Assembly (NCBI RefSeq): GCF_003610785.1
Contig: NZ_RAQQ01000032.1
Span: forward strand, 1-48,065
Source of the DNA: Micromonospora globbae
GTDB lineage: Bacteria; Actinomycetota; Actinomycetes; Mycobacteriales; Micromonosporaceae
Length of the DNA stretch: 48,065 bases
Direction of reading: 5' to 3'
Shown here piece by piece: positions 26,382 to 35,084 of the stretch. The notes below the pieces were generated by a model. It was not told where the DNA came from and searched no databases. It worked only from the letters and a program-made list of their open reading frames with translations. How positions within the stretch are numbered: position 1 is the stretch's first letter; the number at the start of each line of letters is the position of its first letter. The position numbers were made by a program, and so were the translations under genes.

Positions 26382-27536
26382 TCAGCCGGCGTGGTGGATC
26401 GGGCCGGCCAGCTCGGCCAGCGGTCGGCCCGTGCCGCCCCAGCGGCCCGCCACGATCTGCGCGGCCACGCTCACCGCGGTCTCCTCGGGCGTACGCCCGC
26501 CGAGGTCCAGCCCGATCGGTGCGGCGAGCCGGGCGAGCTGCTCCGGTGTCACCCCCGCCTCGCGCAGCCGCTTGCGGCGTTCGTCGTGGGTGCGCCGGGA
26601 GCCCATGGCCCCGACGTACGCGAGCCGCTGCCGCAGCGCGAGGTCGAGCACCGGCACGTCGAAACGCGGGTCGTGGGTCAGCACGCAGACCACCGTGCGG
26701 GCGTCGACCCGTCCCGCCTCCAGTTCCCGCGCGAGGTAGCGGTGCGGCCATTCCACGACCACCTCGTCCGCCTCCGGGAACCGCCGGGCGGTGGCGAACA
26801 CCGGCCGCGCGTCGCAGACGGTCACGCGGTAGCCGAGGAACGCGCCGATCCGCGCCACCGCGGCGGCGAAGTCGATGGCGCCGAACACGATCATCCGCGG
26901 CGGCGTGGCGTACGCCGCCACGAAGAGGCTGACGCCGCTGCCGCGGCGCTGCCCGTCGTAGCCGTACCGGAGGATCCCGCTGCGGCCGGCGGCGAGCAGG
27001 CCGAGCGCGTCGTCGGCGGCCGCCGCGTCCAGGCGGTCGCTGCCGAGCGACCCGACCACGCGCCCCTCGGTGAGCACCAGCCGCCGGCCCAGCCGCCCGG
27101 CCGGGTCGGCGCGAGCGGCCGTGCCCGGCGGCTGTCCCGCGTCCGCCGCCACGCAGGTGACCACGGCCACCGGCCGGCCGCCGCGGCGCGCGTCGACGAC
27201 CAGGTCGAGCTGCGGGAAGCCGTCGGCGTCGACCCGCTCGACGAAGACGTCGAGCACGCCGCCGCAGGTCAGGCCGACGGCGTACGCGTCGTCGTCACTG
27301 ATGCCGTAGCGGACCAGTTCGGGGACCCCACCCGCGAGCACCTGGCGCGCCCGCTCGTAGAGGTCGGCCTCGACGCAGCCGCCGGAGACGCTGCCGGTGA
27401 CCGTGCCGTCGGCGGCGACGAGCATCGCCGCGCCGGGTGGTTGGGGCGCCGACCGCCAGGTGTCCACGACCGTCGCCACCGCCACCGGCTCACCCGCCCG
27501 CCAGTGGCGGTGCAGCTCGTCGACGACGTCCCGCAC
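26382..27536 (-). CDS. XdhC/PaoD-like molybdenum cofactor insertion factor
   Basis: 384 residues, GTG 27536 behind GGGAGGGCGGG. The N-terminal XdhC domain has SVSGGCVEADLYERA and GLTCGGVLDVF (cysteines that may bind the cofactor sulfur). The C-terminal Rossmann domain has MIVFGAIDFAAAVARIGAFLGYRVTVCDARP and YVGAMGSRRTHDERRKRL. XdhC proteins bind molybdenum cofactor, protect its sulfur and hand it to xanthine-dehydrogenase-family enzymes. It is divergent from the PaoABC-like operon, which is its expected client. Confidence 0.92.
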   Translation of the reverse strand: MRDVVDELHRHWRAGEPVAVATVVDTWRSAPQPPGAAMLVAADGTVTGSVSGGCVEADLYERARQVLAGGVPELVRYGISDDDAYAVGLTCGGVLDVFVERVDADGFPQLDLVVDARRGGRPVAVVTCVAADAGQPPGTAARADPAGRLGRRLVLTEGRVVGSLGSDRLDAAAADDALGLLAAGRSGILRYGYDGQRRGSGVSLFVAAYATPPRMIVFGAIDFAAAVARIGAFLGYRVTVCDARPVFATARRFPEADEVVVEWPHRYLARELEAGRVDARTVVCVLTHDPRFDVPVLDLALRQRLAYVGAMGSRRTHDERRKRLREAGVTPEQLARLAAPIGLDLGGRTPEETAVSVAAQIVAGRWGGTGRPLAELAGPIHHAG

Positions 27537-27660
27537 GTGTCCCGCCCTCCCACCCGGCCCCTCGCCGGGATCCCGCCGGACGGGTCGAGTCCGGCCAACC
27601 GTCACGAATCGCGCTCATCGGGAATATATGGTCGGGCCGGAACCGAGGGGGTGCGAGTTG

Positions 27661-28209
27661 GTGAAGTCGTACCAGGCGACCCGGACCGCGCCGGCGCCGG
27701 ACAGCGCGGTGGTCCGGGGGCCCGGCGAGGTGGAGGTCCGCCTGCGGGTGAACGGCGAGGTGCGCCGGATGTTCGTCGAGCCCCGCGTCAGCCTGCTCGA
27801 CGCGCTGCGGGACCGGCTGGACCTGCACGGCACGAAGAAGGGCTGCAACCAGGGCGCCTGCGGAGCCTGCACGGTCTGGGTCGACCGGCGGCGGGTGCTG
27901 GCCTGCCTCACGCTCGCCATCAGCTGCGAGAACCGTGAGGTGACCACCATCGAGGGACTCTCCGAGGGGGACACCCTGCACCCCATGCAGCAGGCGTTCC
28001 TGGACGCCGACGCGTTCCAGTGCGGCTACTGCACACCCGGCCAGATCATGTCCGCGGTGGCGCTGCTCGACGAGGGGCACGCCGGCGACGACGACGAGAT
28101 CCGGGAGTGGATGAGCGGCAATCTCTGCCGCTGCGCCGCGTACCCGCACATCCGCTCGGCGATCCGCCGCGTGCGCGACGAGCAGGAGGCCGGCCGTGCG
28201 GCCCGTTAG
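27661..28209 (+). CDS. [2Fe-2S] subunit of a PaoABC-type molybdenum hydroxylase
   Basis: 182 residues. Start at GTG 27661, eight bases after GAGGGGGT; an ATG at 27628 lacks a good site. The plant-type [2Fe-2S] cluster has Cys62, Cys67, Cys70 and Cys82 (GCNQGACGACTVW...AC); the second cluster has Cys121, Cys124, Cys156 and Cys158 (CGYC...CRC). It carries electrons from the molybdenum centre to FAD. PaoA of E. coli has a Tat signal; here the N-terminus lacks a twin-arginine motif and hydrophobic core, so the complex is probably cytoplasmic. Confidence 0.93.
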   Translation: MKSYQATRTAPAPDSAVVRGPGEVEVRLRVNGEVRRMFVEPRVSLLDALRDRLDLHGTKKGCNQGACGACTVWVDRRRVLACLTLAISCENREVTTIEGLSEGDTLHPMQQAFLDADAFQCGYCTPGQIMSAVALLDEGHAGDDDEIREWMSGNLCRCAAYPHIRSAIRRVRDEQEAGRAAR

Positions 28210-29191
28210 CTACTCCCGGGTGGCCGACGTCGGCACCGCCATCGGCACGGTCACCGCCGACCCGGAGAGCACCTTCCTGGCCGGCGGCACCACCCAGATC
28301 GACCTGCTGCGCATCTACGTCGAGCAGCCGGCGCGCCTCGTCGACATCAACGACCTGCCGCTGAACGGGATCGAGGAGCTGCCCGACGGGGGGCTGCGGC
28401 TCGGGGGGCTGGCCCGGATGAGCGACGTGGCCGCGCACCCGGCGGTGCGCGAGCGCTACCCGGTGGTGTCCGAGGCGTTGCTGCTCGGCGCGTCCCCGCA
28501 GCTGCGCAACATGGCCACCGTCGCCGGCAACCTCATGCAGCGCGTCCGGTGCAGCTACTTCCGCGACACCGAGGCACCCTGCAACAAGCGCGCGCCCGGC
28601 ACGGGCTGCGGCGCCCTCGACGGGGTGAACCGGGGGCACGCGGTGCTCGGCACCAGCGACCGCTGCATCGCCACCCACCCGTCCGACCTGGCGGTGGCGC
28701 TCGTCGCCCTCGACGCGGTCGTGCGGACCGAGGGCCCGGCCGGCCCGCGCAGCATCCCGATCGACGACTTCTTCCTCCTCCCGGACCGTACGCCCGAACG
28801 GGAGCACCCCCTGACCCACGGCGAGCTGGTGACCAGCATCGACCTGCCCGCCCTGCCCGTCGCCGCCCGCTCCCGGTACGTCAAGATCCGCGACCGGGAG
28901 TCGTACGAGTTCGCGCTCGTCGCGGTCGCCGCGGCCATGTCCGTCGTCGCCGGCCGCATCGCGGAGATCCGGCTGGCGCTCGGTGGGGTGGCCACCAAAC
29001 CGTGGCGGGCCCGGGCGGCCGAACAGGTGCTCGACGGGGCGCCCGCGACGGCCGACTCGTACCGGCGCGCCGCGGAGGTCGAGCTGGAGCCGGCCGTGTC
29101 GCACGGGATGAACGAGTTCAAGATCGAGCTGGCCCGGCGGACGATCGTCCGCGCGCTCACGGAGCTGGCCGAACGGGAGGCGGCGGCATGA
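28196..29191 (+). CDS. FAD-binding subunit with extra [4Fe-4S] site, PaoB/YagS-like
   Basis: 331 residues, GTG start overlapping the previous gene by 14 bp. FAD-binding motifs are LAGGTTQIDLLR and the ATVAGNLMQ loop. An insertion carries Cys119, Cys129, Cys138 and Cys157 (RCSYFRDTEAPCNKR...CGAL...RCIATHPSD), the same arrangement as PaoB/YagS, which binds a [4Fe-4S] cluster absent from ordinary xanthine-dehydrogenase FAD subunits. This makes the enzyme PaoABC-type, an aldehyde oxidoreductase in E. coli. Substrate here is not known. Confidence 0.92.
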   Translation: MRPVSYSRVADVGTAIGTVTADPESTFLAGGTTQIDLLRIYVEQPARLVDINDLPLNGIEELPDGGLRLGGLARMSDVAAHPAVRERYPVVSEALLLGASPQLRNMATVAGNLMQRVRCSYFRDTEAPCNKRAPGTGCGALDGVNRGHAVLGTSDRCIATHPSDLAVALVALDAVVRTEGPAGPRSIPIDDFFLLPDRTPEREHPLTHGELVTSIDLPALPVAARSRYVKIRDRESYEFALVAVAAAMSVVAGRIAEIRLALGGVATKPWRARAAEQVLDGAPATADSYRRAAEVELEPAVSHGMNEFKIELARRTIVRALTELAEREAAA

Positions 29192-31425
29192 GCCCGGCGA
29201 TCGGCGCGACCCTCAACCGGGTGGACGGCCGCTTCAAGGTGCGCGGCGAGTCGCGCTACTCGGCCGAGGTCCCGGTGACCAACCTGACCCACGCCGTGCT
29301 GGTGAACGCGAAGATCGCCAACGGCCGGATCACCGACATCGACACCAGCGAGGCGGAGCGGGCCGAGGGCGTCCTGGCCGTGCTCACCCACCGCAACCTG
29401 GGCCGGGTCGCCACCGTGCCGCGGCTGCTGCCGTCACTGGCCGGGCTGGCCGCGCCCGGCCAGACGTTCTTCCCCCTCCAGGACGAGAACGTCCACTACG
29501 CGGGACAGCCGATCGCCGTCGTCGTGGCCGACACGATCGAGCGCGCCGACCACGCCGGCACCCTGATCCGGGTCGCGTACGAGCCGGCGCCGGCCACCAC
29601 CCTGCTCGACCAGGGCCGCGACCGCGCGTACGTGCCGGAGCGGATCTTCGGGGGCCTGCTGCCCGGGCAGGCGTCCCGGGGCGACGTGGAGAAGGCCCTC
29701 GCCGAGGCGGACGTCCGCGTGGAGGCCAGCTACCGGTTCGCGCCCAACCACCACAACCCGATCGAGCCGGGAGCCAGCACCGCCGTCTGGGAGGACGCCG
29801 ACCGGCTGACCATCTACGACTCGACGCAGGGCCCGAGCGCCGTCCAGTTCACCGTGGCCGAGCTGCTGGGGCTGCCGCCGATCTCGATCCGCGTGGTGAG
29901 TCACGCCGTCGGCGGCAGCTTCGGCTCGAAGGCGATGGTCTGGCACCACCCGGCGCTGGCCGCCCTCGCCGCCCGGCACGTGGGCCGCCCGGTGCGGCTG
30001 GTGCTCACACGGGAGCAGATGTTCACCTCGTGCGGGCACCGGGAGGAGCAGGAGCAGCGCATCACCATCGGCGCCCGCGCCGACGGCCGGATCACCGCGC
30101 TGCGCCACCACAAGATCTCCCTCACCTCGCCCTTCGACGACTGGGCGGAGCCCTCGCTGCAGAGCGCGTCGGTGGCGTACACGAGCCCGAACTACGAGGG
30201 CGTCTACCACCTGGTCCGGGGCAACACGATCACGCCCACGTTCATGCGCGCCCCCGGCGAGGCGAGCGGGATGTTCGCCCTGGAGTGCGCCATGGACGAG
30301 CTGGCCGAGCGCATCGGCGTCGACCCCCTCGACCTGCGGATGCGCAACTACTCGGAGACCGACCCGGAGAGCGACCACCCCTGGTCGAGCAGCGGCCTGC
30401 GGGAGTGCTACGAGCGGGCGGCCGAGCTGTTCGGCTGGCACGAGCGCGACCCGCGGCCCCGGTCGCGGCGCGAGGGCCAGTGGCTCATCGGCACCGGCCT
30501 GGCCAGCGCCCTCTACCCGGTGACGCAGCCGGTGAACCCGCAGCGGGCCCGGGCCCGCATCTACAACGACGGCACGGCGGTCGTCGAGGCCGGCGTCTCC
30601 GAGTTCGGCACCGGGGTCTTCACCGCGATGACGCAGGTCGCCGCGGACGCGCTGGGCCTTCCGGTGGAGCGGGTGCGGTTCGTGGGCGGCAGCAGCGACC
30701 TGCCGAACATCACCGCCGCGGTGGGCTCGGCCGGCACGAGCGCCGTCGGCTCCGCCGTACACCTCGCGGCGTGCCAGCTGCGCGACGAACTGATCCGGCG
30801 GGCGGTGGCCGACGACCACTCGCCGCTGCGCGGCGCCGACCCGGCGCGGGTGGAGGTCCGCGACGGGAAGATGGTGCTGTGCGACCGCCCGGACGTCGGT
30901 GAGACGTACGCCGACCTGCTGCACCGCACCATGACCCCGGACGTGGAGGTGCTCGGCACGTGGAACCCGCCGCCGCAGGACGCCGGGTACGGCGTGCACA
31001 CCTTCGGCGCGCAGATGGCCGAGGTGGCCGTGGACGCCGACCTGGGTGTCGTCCGGGTCCGGCGGATGGTCGGTGTGTTCGCCCCGGGGCGGGTGCTCAA
31101 CCGCAAGACCGCGCACAGCCAGCTCATGGGCGGCATGCTCTGGGGGCTCGGCCAGGCCCTCATGGAGGCCACCCGGATGGACCCGCGGCTGGGCCGCTGG
31201 GCGAACGCGAGCCTCGCCGACTACCTGGTGCCGGTCAACGCCGACGCCCCGGACGTCGTGGTCGACACCGTCGAGGTGCGCGACGACGTGGTGAACCCGA
31301 TCGGGATCAAGGGGGTCGGTGAGATCGGCGTGGTGGGCGCCGCGGCCGCCATCGCCAACGCCGTCCACCACGCCACCGGCCGCCGGCAGTACGAGCTGCC
31401 GATCACCCTGGAGAAGCTCCTCTGA
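29188..31425 (+). CDS. molybdenum cofactor-binding catalytic subunit, PaoC/YagR-like
   Basis: 745 residues, ATG overlapping the FAD subunit stop. Xanthine-dehydrogenase family blocks: GGSFGSKAMVWH, FMRAPGEASGMFALECAMDELAE and the catalytic base Glu712 in IKGVGEIGVVGAAAA. The length agrees with PaoC (about 730). It oxidises a substrate, likely an aromatic or other aldehyde, at the molybdenum centre, passing electrons through the other two subunits. The three genes overlap and form one operon. Confidence 0.94.
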   Translation: MSPAIGATLNRVDGRFKVRGESRYSAEVPVTNLTHAVLVNAKIANGRITDIDTSEAERAEGVLAVLTHRNLGRVATVPRLLPSLAGLAAPGQTFFPLQDENVHYAGQPIAVVVADTIERADHAGTLIRVAYEPAPATTLLDQGRDRAYVPERIFGGLLPGQASRGDVEKALAEADVRVEASYRFAPNHHNPIEPGASTAVWEDADRLTIYDSTQGPSAVQFTVAELLGLPPISIRVVSHAVGGSFGSKAMVWHHPALAALAARHVGRPVRLVLTREQMFTSCGHREEQEQRITIGARADGRITALRHHKISLTSPFDDWAEPSLQSASVAYTSPNYEGVYHLVRGNTITPTFMRAPGEASGMFALECAMDELAERIGVDPLDLRMRNYSETDPESDHPWSSSGLRECYERAAELFGWHERDPRPRSRREGQWLIGTGLASALYPVTQPVNPQRARARIYNDGTAVVEAGVSEFGTGVFTAMTQVAADALGLPVERVRFVGGSSDLPNITAAVGSAGTSAVGSAVHLAACQLRDELIRRAVADDHSPLRGADPARVEVRDGKMVLCDRPDVGETYADLLHRTMTPDVEVLGTWNPPPQDAGYGVHTFGAQMAEVAVDADLGVVRVRRMVGVFAPGRVLNRKTAHSQLMGGMLWGLGQALMEATRMDPRLGRWANASLADYLVPVNADAPDVVVDTVEVRDDVVNPIGIKGVGEIGVVGAAAAIANAVHHATGRRQYELPITLEKLL

Positions 31426-31739
31426 GGACCGTTCCGCGCATCGAGGAACGACTATTGCGCCCGGGCGGCGCGGCGTGATGGGATGACCCGTGCCGGGAGG
31501 CGTGGGGGCTGCCACGCCACCGGCTGCCGGGTTTCTTGTCACGCGAGGGCACCGGCCCGCGAGGCGGGCCGCGGGCGGCGCTCGCCCTTCGGGCGGCGCG
31601 CCGCGACCGTCGTTTCCGCACGTCGTCAGCGGGGCGGTCGGGCCACCTCGTGTCCTGGGGCGGCCCGCAGGGCACGCCGCCGCGATCCAGGAGCGGGGCC
31701 GGCCGGCAGGGCGTGCGCCCCGCGAGTCAGGAGACCTTC
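31426..31739. other. 314-bp intergenic region before the LPMO gene
   Basis: No ORF is convincing. A GTTCC...GGAAC hairpin just after 31425 may end the molybdenum hydroxylase operon. GGCCCGC-GAG-GCGGGCC is another perfect hairpin in the middle. No clear promoter for the LPMO gene is visible. Confidence 0.4.
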
Positions 31740-32810
31740 GTGAAACGTTCCCGTACGGCCGCGTTGCTCACCGCGGCCGCGACCCTCCTGGTGGGGGCCG
31801 TCGCCCTGGTCAGCCGCCCGGATCCGGCCGTCGCGCACGGCGCCGCGATGACCCCGGGCAGCCGGACGTTCCTGTGCTGGAGGGACGGCCTCACCGCCAC
31901 CGGCGAGATCCGGCCCAACAACCCCGCCTGCGCCGCCGCGGTGGCGCAGAGCGGCGCCAACTCGCTCTACAACTGGTTCAGCGTGCTCCGGTCCGACGCC
32001 GGCGGCCGCACCGTCGGCTTCATCCCCGACGGGCAGCTGTGCAGCGGCGGCAACCCCGGCTTCACCGGCTACAACCTGGCCCGTACCGACTGGCCGGTGA
32101 CCCACCTGACCGCCGGCGCGCAGATGGAGTTCCGGTACAGCAACTGGGCCCACCACCCGGGCACGTTCTACTTCTACGTCACCAAGGACAGCTGGAGCCC
32201 GACCCGGCCGCTGGCCTGGAGCGACCTGGAGGAGCAGCCCTTCCTCACGGTGACCAACCCGCCGCAGCGCGGTGCGGTCGGCACCAACGACGGGCACTAC
32301 TACTTCAACGGCACCCTGCCGTCGGGCAAGAGCGGCCGGCACATCATCTACTCGCGCTGGGTCCGCTCGGACAGCCAGGAGAACTTCTTCGGCTGCTCCG
32401 ACGTGGTGTTCGACGGCGGTAACGGCGAGGTGACCGGGGTCGGACCGGATGGCACGGTCCCGCCCGACCCGACCACTCCCCCGCCGGACCCGACCACGCC
32501 GCCGCCGCACACCGGTGACTGCATGGCCGTCTACCGGGTGGTCAACGCCTGGCAGGGTGGCTTCCAGGCCGAGGTGGAGATCATGAACCACGGCAGCACC
32601 CCGTTCGCCGGCTGGACGGCGAGCTGGACCTGGCCGGGCGGGCAGTCCATCAGTCAGATCTGGAACGCCACCCAGACCACGTCCGGGTCGTCGGTGACGG
32701 CCACGAACGTCTCCTGGAACGGCACGGTCCCACCGGAGGGCACCACGACGTTCGGCTTCCTCGCCAACGGCACGAACGCCCTACCCACCATCACCTGCGC
32801 CCGCCGCTGA
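31740..32810 (+). CDS. secreted AA10 lytic polysaccharide monooxygenase with CBM2
   Basis: 356 residues. Start at GTG 31740 behind CAGGAGACC. A Sec-type signal (residues 1-32, KRSR then a hydrophobic core, ending AVA) exposes His33 (HGAAMTPGSR) as the mature N-terminus, the first copper ligand. The second is in NWAHHPGTFYFYV. After the AA10 domain (about 33-225) comes a Pro/Thr linker (PPDPTTPPPDPTTPPP) and a C-terminal CBM2 (CMAVYRVVNAWQGGFQAEVEIMNHG...GWTASWTWPGGQSI). It oxidatively cleaves crystalline cellulose or chitin; CBM2 favours cellulose. Confidence 0.95.
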   Translation: MKRSRTAALLTAAATLLVGAVALVSRPDPAVAHGAAMTPGSRTFLCWRDGLTATGEIRPNNPACAAAVAQSGANSLYNWFSVLRSDAGGRTVGFIPDGQLCSGGNPGFTGYNLARTDWPVTHLTAGAQMEFRYSNWAHHPGTFYFYVTKDSWSPTRPLAWSDLEEQPFLTVTNPPQRGAVGTNDGHYYFNGTLPSGKSGRHIIYSRWVRSDSQENFFGCSDVVFDGGNGEVTGVGPDGTVPPDPTTPPPDPTTPPPHTGDCMAVYRVVNAWQGGFQAEVEIMNHGSTPFAGWTASWTWPGGQSISQIWNATQTTSGSSVTATNVSWNGTVPPEGTTTFGFLANGTNALPTITCARR

Positions 32811-32818
32811 CCCTGTCC

Positions 32819-32844
32819 CCGGACCCGGCGAAGGTCGGGTCCGG
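32819..32844 (+). terminator. terminator hairpin after the LPMO gene
   Basis: CCGGACCCG and CGGGTCCGG form a perfect 9-bp stem with an 8-base loop, 8 bases after the stop. There is no U-tract, as is common in actinomycetes. Confidence 0.7.
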
Positions 32845-32856
32845 GGGCCGCGCGGT

Positions 32857-32909
32857 GGTCAGGAGGTTCGCGTGGCCGGAGGCCGTCCGGTGCCGCGAAC
32901 CTCCTGACC
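32857..32909. terminator. 16-bp perfect inverted repeat between convergent genes
   Basis: GGTCAGGAGGTTCGCG (32857-32872) pairs exactly with CGCGAACCTCCTGACC (32894-32909) around a 21-base loop. It is oriented to act for both the LPMO and asnB transcripts. Confidence 0.7.
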
Positions 32910-33000
32910 GACGGGACGCCGGGGCCCGCGACCGCCGTCAGCGGACCCCGGACCTCCTGACCGACGGGACGCCGCCCGCGACCTCGGTCAGCGGACCATC
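32899..33000. repeat. imperfect 53-bp duplication including the asnB 3' end
   Basis: ACCTCCTGACCGACGGGACG recurs at 32952 and is followed in both copies by GCCCGCGACC-type sequence and GTCAGCGGACC. The second copy contains the asnB stop and last codons; the first is non-coding. It resembles the 3'-end duplication seen at 20499. Confidence 0.7.
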
Positions 33001-34949
33001 GAGCCGACGACCGGCTTCGTGAGCAGGGCCGACTGGTTGCGCTGGATGCCCGGGTCGAGGGTCTTGGCCACGAAGATGGCGTGCCAGACGCAGAAGATCA
33101 GCACGGTCCACACCTTGCGGGAGTGGTCCGCCTCCTCCCGCTTGTGCTCCTCGAGCAGGCGCAGCGCGTACGACAGGTCGAGCAGGTCACCGGCGCCCGA
33201 GGTGGCCAGCACGTGCCGCGCCCACTCGTACATCTCGCCGCGCAGCCAGACCCGGGTCGGGGTCGGGAAGCCCAGCTTCCGGCGGTTGACGATCGCCGGC
33301 GGCACCACGCCCTGCAACGCCTGGCGCATGGCGTACTTGGTGGCGTCGGAGCGCGGCGGGAGCTTCAGGTCGACCGGGATCTTCGCGGCCACGTCGAAGA
33401 CCTCCCGGTCGAGGAACGGCACCCGCACCTCCAGCGAGTGGGCCATCGAGATGCGGTCGGCCTTCACGAGGATGTCGCCGCGCAGCCAGGTGTAGAGGTC
33501 GACGTACTGCATCTTGGTGACGTCGTCCAGCTCCGCGCACTCGGCGTAGATCGGCGCGGTGACGTCGGTGTAGCGCACCGAGGGGTCGTACCGCCGCAGC
33601 AGGTGCTGCTTCTCCTCCTCGGTGAACATCCGGGCGTTGCCGTAGTAGCGCTGCTCGATGGGGGTGGTGCCGCGTTCGAGGAAGCTCTTGCCCTTCACGC
33701 CCTGCGGGATGGCCTTGGAGACCGCCCGCAGGCCCTTCTGGACGCCGCTGGGCAGCCCGTTGACGGTGCTCAACGACAGCGGCTCGCGGTAGATGGTGTA
33801 GCCGCCGAAGAACTCGTCCGCGCCCTCGCCGGAGAGCACCACGGTGACGTGCTCGGCGGCCTTCTTCGCCACGAAGTACAGCGGCACCAGCGCCGGGTCG
33901 GCGACCGGGTCGTCGAGGTGCCAGACGATCTTCGGCAGCGCCTCCATCATGTCCTGCGGCCCGATCTTGGTCGGGATGGTGGTGACGTCGAGGTGCCGGG
34001 CCGACTCCTGGGCGACGTCGATCTCCGAGTAGCCGGGCACGTCGTAGCCGACGGTGAAGGTGAGGATGTTCGGGTTGAACTCCCGCGCCAGCGCCACCAC
34101 GGCCGTCGAGTCGATGCCGCTGGAGAGGAACGAGCCGACCGGGACGTCCGAGCGCATGTGCATCCGGACGCTCTCCCGCAGCGTCTCCCGGATCTCGTGG
34201 TAGAGGCGCTGCTCGTCGTCCACCGGGCTGGGCCGGAACACCGGCCGGTACCAGCGGCGCACCTCGATCCGCCCGCCGGGCGTCCAGGTGAGGTACTCCC
34301 CCGAGCCGATCCGGTTGATCCCCTTGTGCAGGGTGCCGGGCTCCGGGACGTACTGCAACGTGAGGTAGTGGCTGAGGTTGGCGGTGTCGATGCCCGCGTC
34401 ACCGGCGTAGTTGGAGTGCGCGAAGGGCAGCAGCGCCTTCTTCTCCGAGGCGAGGTAGAGCCCGTCCTGCGTCTCCAGGTAGTGCAGGGGCTTGATCCCG
34501 AAGTAGTCGCGGGCGCCGAACGCCCGCCGCTCCTGCCGGTCCCAGATGACGAAGGCGAACATGCCCCGCAGCCGGGTGAGCACCTGCTCGCCCCAGTAGT
34601 GGTAGCCGGCCACGATCACCTCGCCGTCGCCGGCGGTGGCGAACTGCGCGCCGTAGTCCCGGATGAGCTCGTCCCGCAGCTCGATGTAGTTGTAGATCTC
34701 GCCGTTGAAGGTCAGCAAATAGCGGCCGCCCGCGTAGGGCAGCGGCTCGTGGCTCGAGGCCACGTCGATGATCGCCAGGCGCTTGTGCGCGAACACCGCG
34801 TCCGCGTACCGGCCGGACGCGTCCCCCACGAGTTCGACCCCCGTCTCGTCGGGACCGCGGTGGTGCAGGCATTCCAACGCGCCGGCGATGTGGTCGCGGT
34901 GCGCGCCGGCGTCACCGCGCGCGCTGAAGAAGGCCAGGAGTCCGCACAT
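32988..34949 (-). CDS. asnB: asparagine synthetase (glutamine-hydrolysing)
   Basis: 653 residues. Start set at ATG 34949 so that Cys2 (MCGLLAFF) becomes the N-terminal nucleophile of the glutaminase domain; an ATG three codons upstream would place it wrongly. Glutaminase blocks HHRGPDETG, RLAIID and FNGEIYNY follow. The synthetase domain has the ATP pyrophosphate loop SSGIDST (276-282) and VVLSGEGADEFFGGY. It makes Asn from Asp, Gln and ATP, or is an amidotransferase acting on another acid such as a cell-wall peptide; there is no gene context for the latter. Confidence 0.93.
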   Translation of the reverse strand: MCGLLAFFSARGDAGAHRDHIAGALECLHHRGPDETGVELVGDASGRYADAVFAHKRLAIIDVASSHEPLPYAGGRYLLTFNGEIYNYIELRDELIRDYGAQFATAGDGEVIVAGYHYWGEQVLTRLRGMFAFVIWDRQERRAFGARDYFGIKPLHYLETQDGLYLASEKKALLPFAHSNYAGDAGIDTANLSHYLTLQYVPEPGTLHKGINRIGSGEYLTWTPGGRIEVRRWYRPVFRPSPVDDEQRLYHEIRETLRESVRMHMRSDVPVGSFLSSGIDSTAVVALAREFNPNILTFTVGYDVPGYSEIDVAQESARHLDVTTIPTKIGPQDMMEALPKIVWHLDDPVADPALVPLYFVAKKAAEHVTVVLSGEGADEFFGGYTIYREPLSLSTVNGLPSGVQKGLRAVSKAIPQGVKGKSFLERGTTPIEQRYYGNARMFTEEEKQHLLRRYDPSVRYTDVTAPIYAECAELDDVTKMQYVDLYTWLRGDILVKADRISMAHSLEVRVPFLDREVFDVAAKIPVDLKLPPRSDATKYAMRQALQGVVPPAIVNRRKLGFPTPTRVWLRGEMYEWARHVLATSGAGDLLDLSYALRLLEEHKREEADHSRKVWTVLIFCVWHAIFVAKTLDPGIQRNQSALLTKPVVGSMVR

Positions 34950-35084
34950 GGTCGTCATCTTTTCACGGGCGACGAACGGCCGTCGCGGCCGTCCGGCGAT
35001 CCGGATCCGGGCTCCCGGGGGCACCGGCGGGCGCGGGGCGGCGAGTACCGTCGGCACCAGCAACGACGCGAGAGGGAGCGGAGC

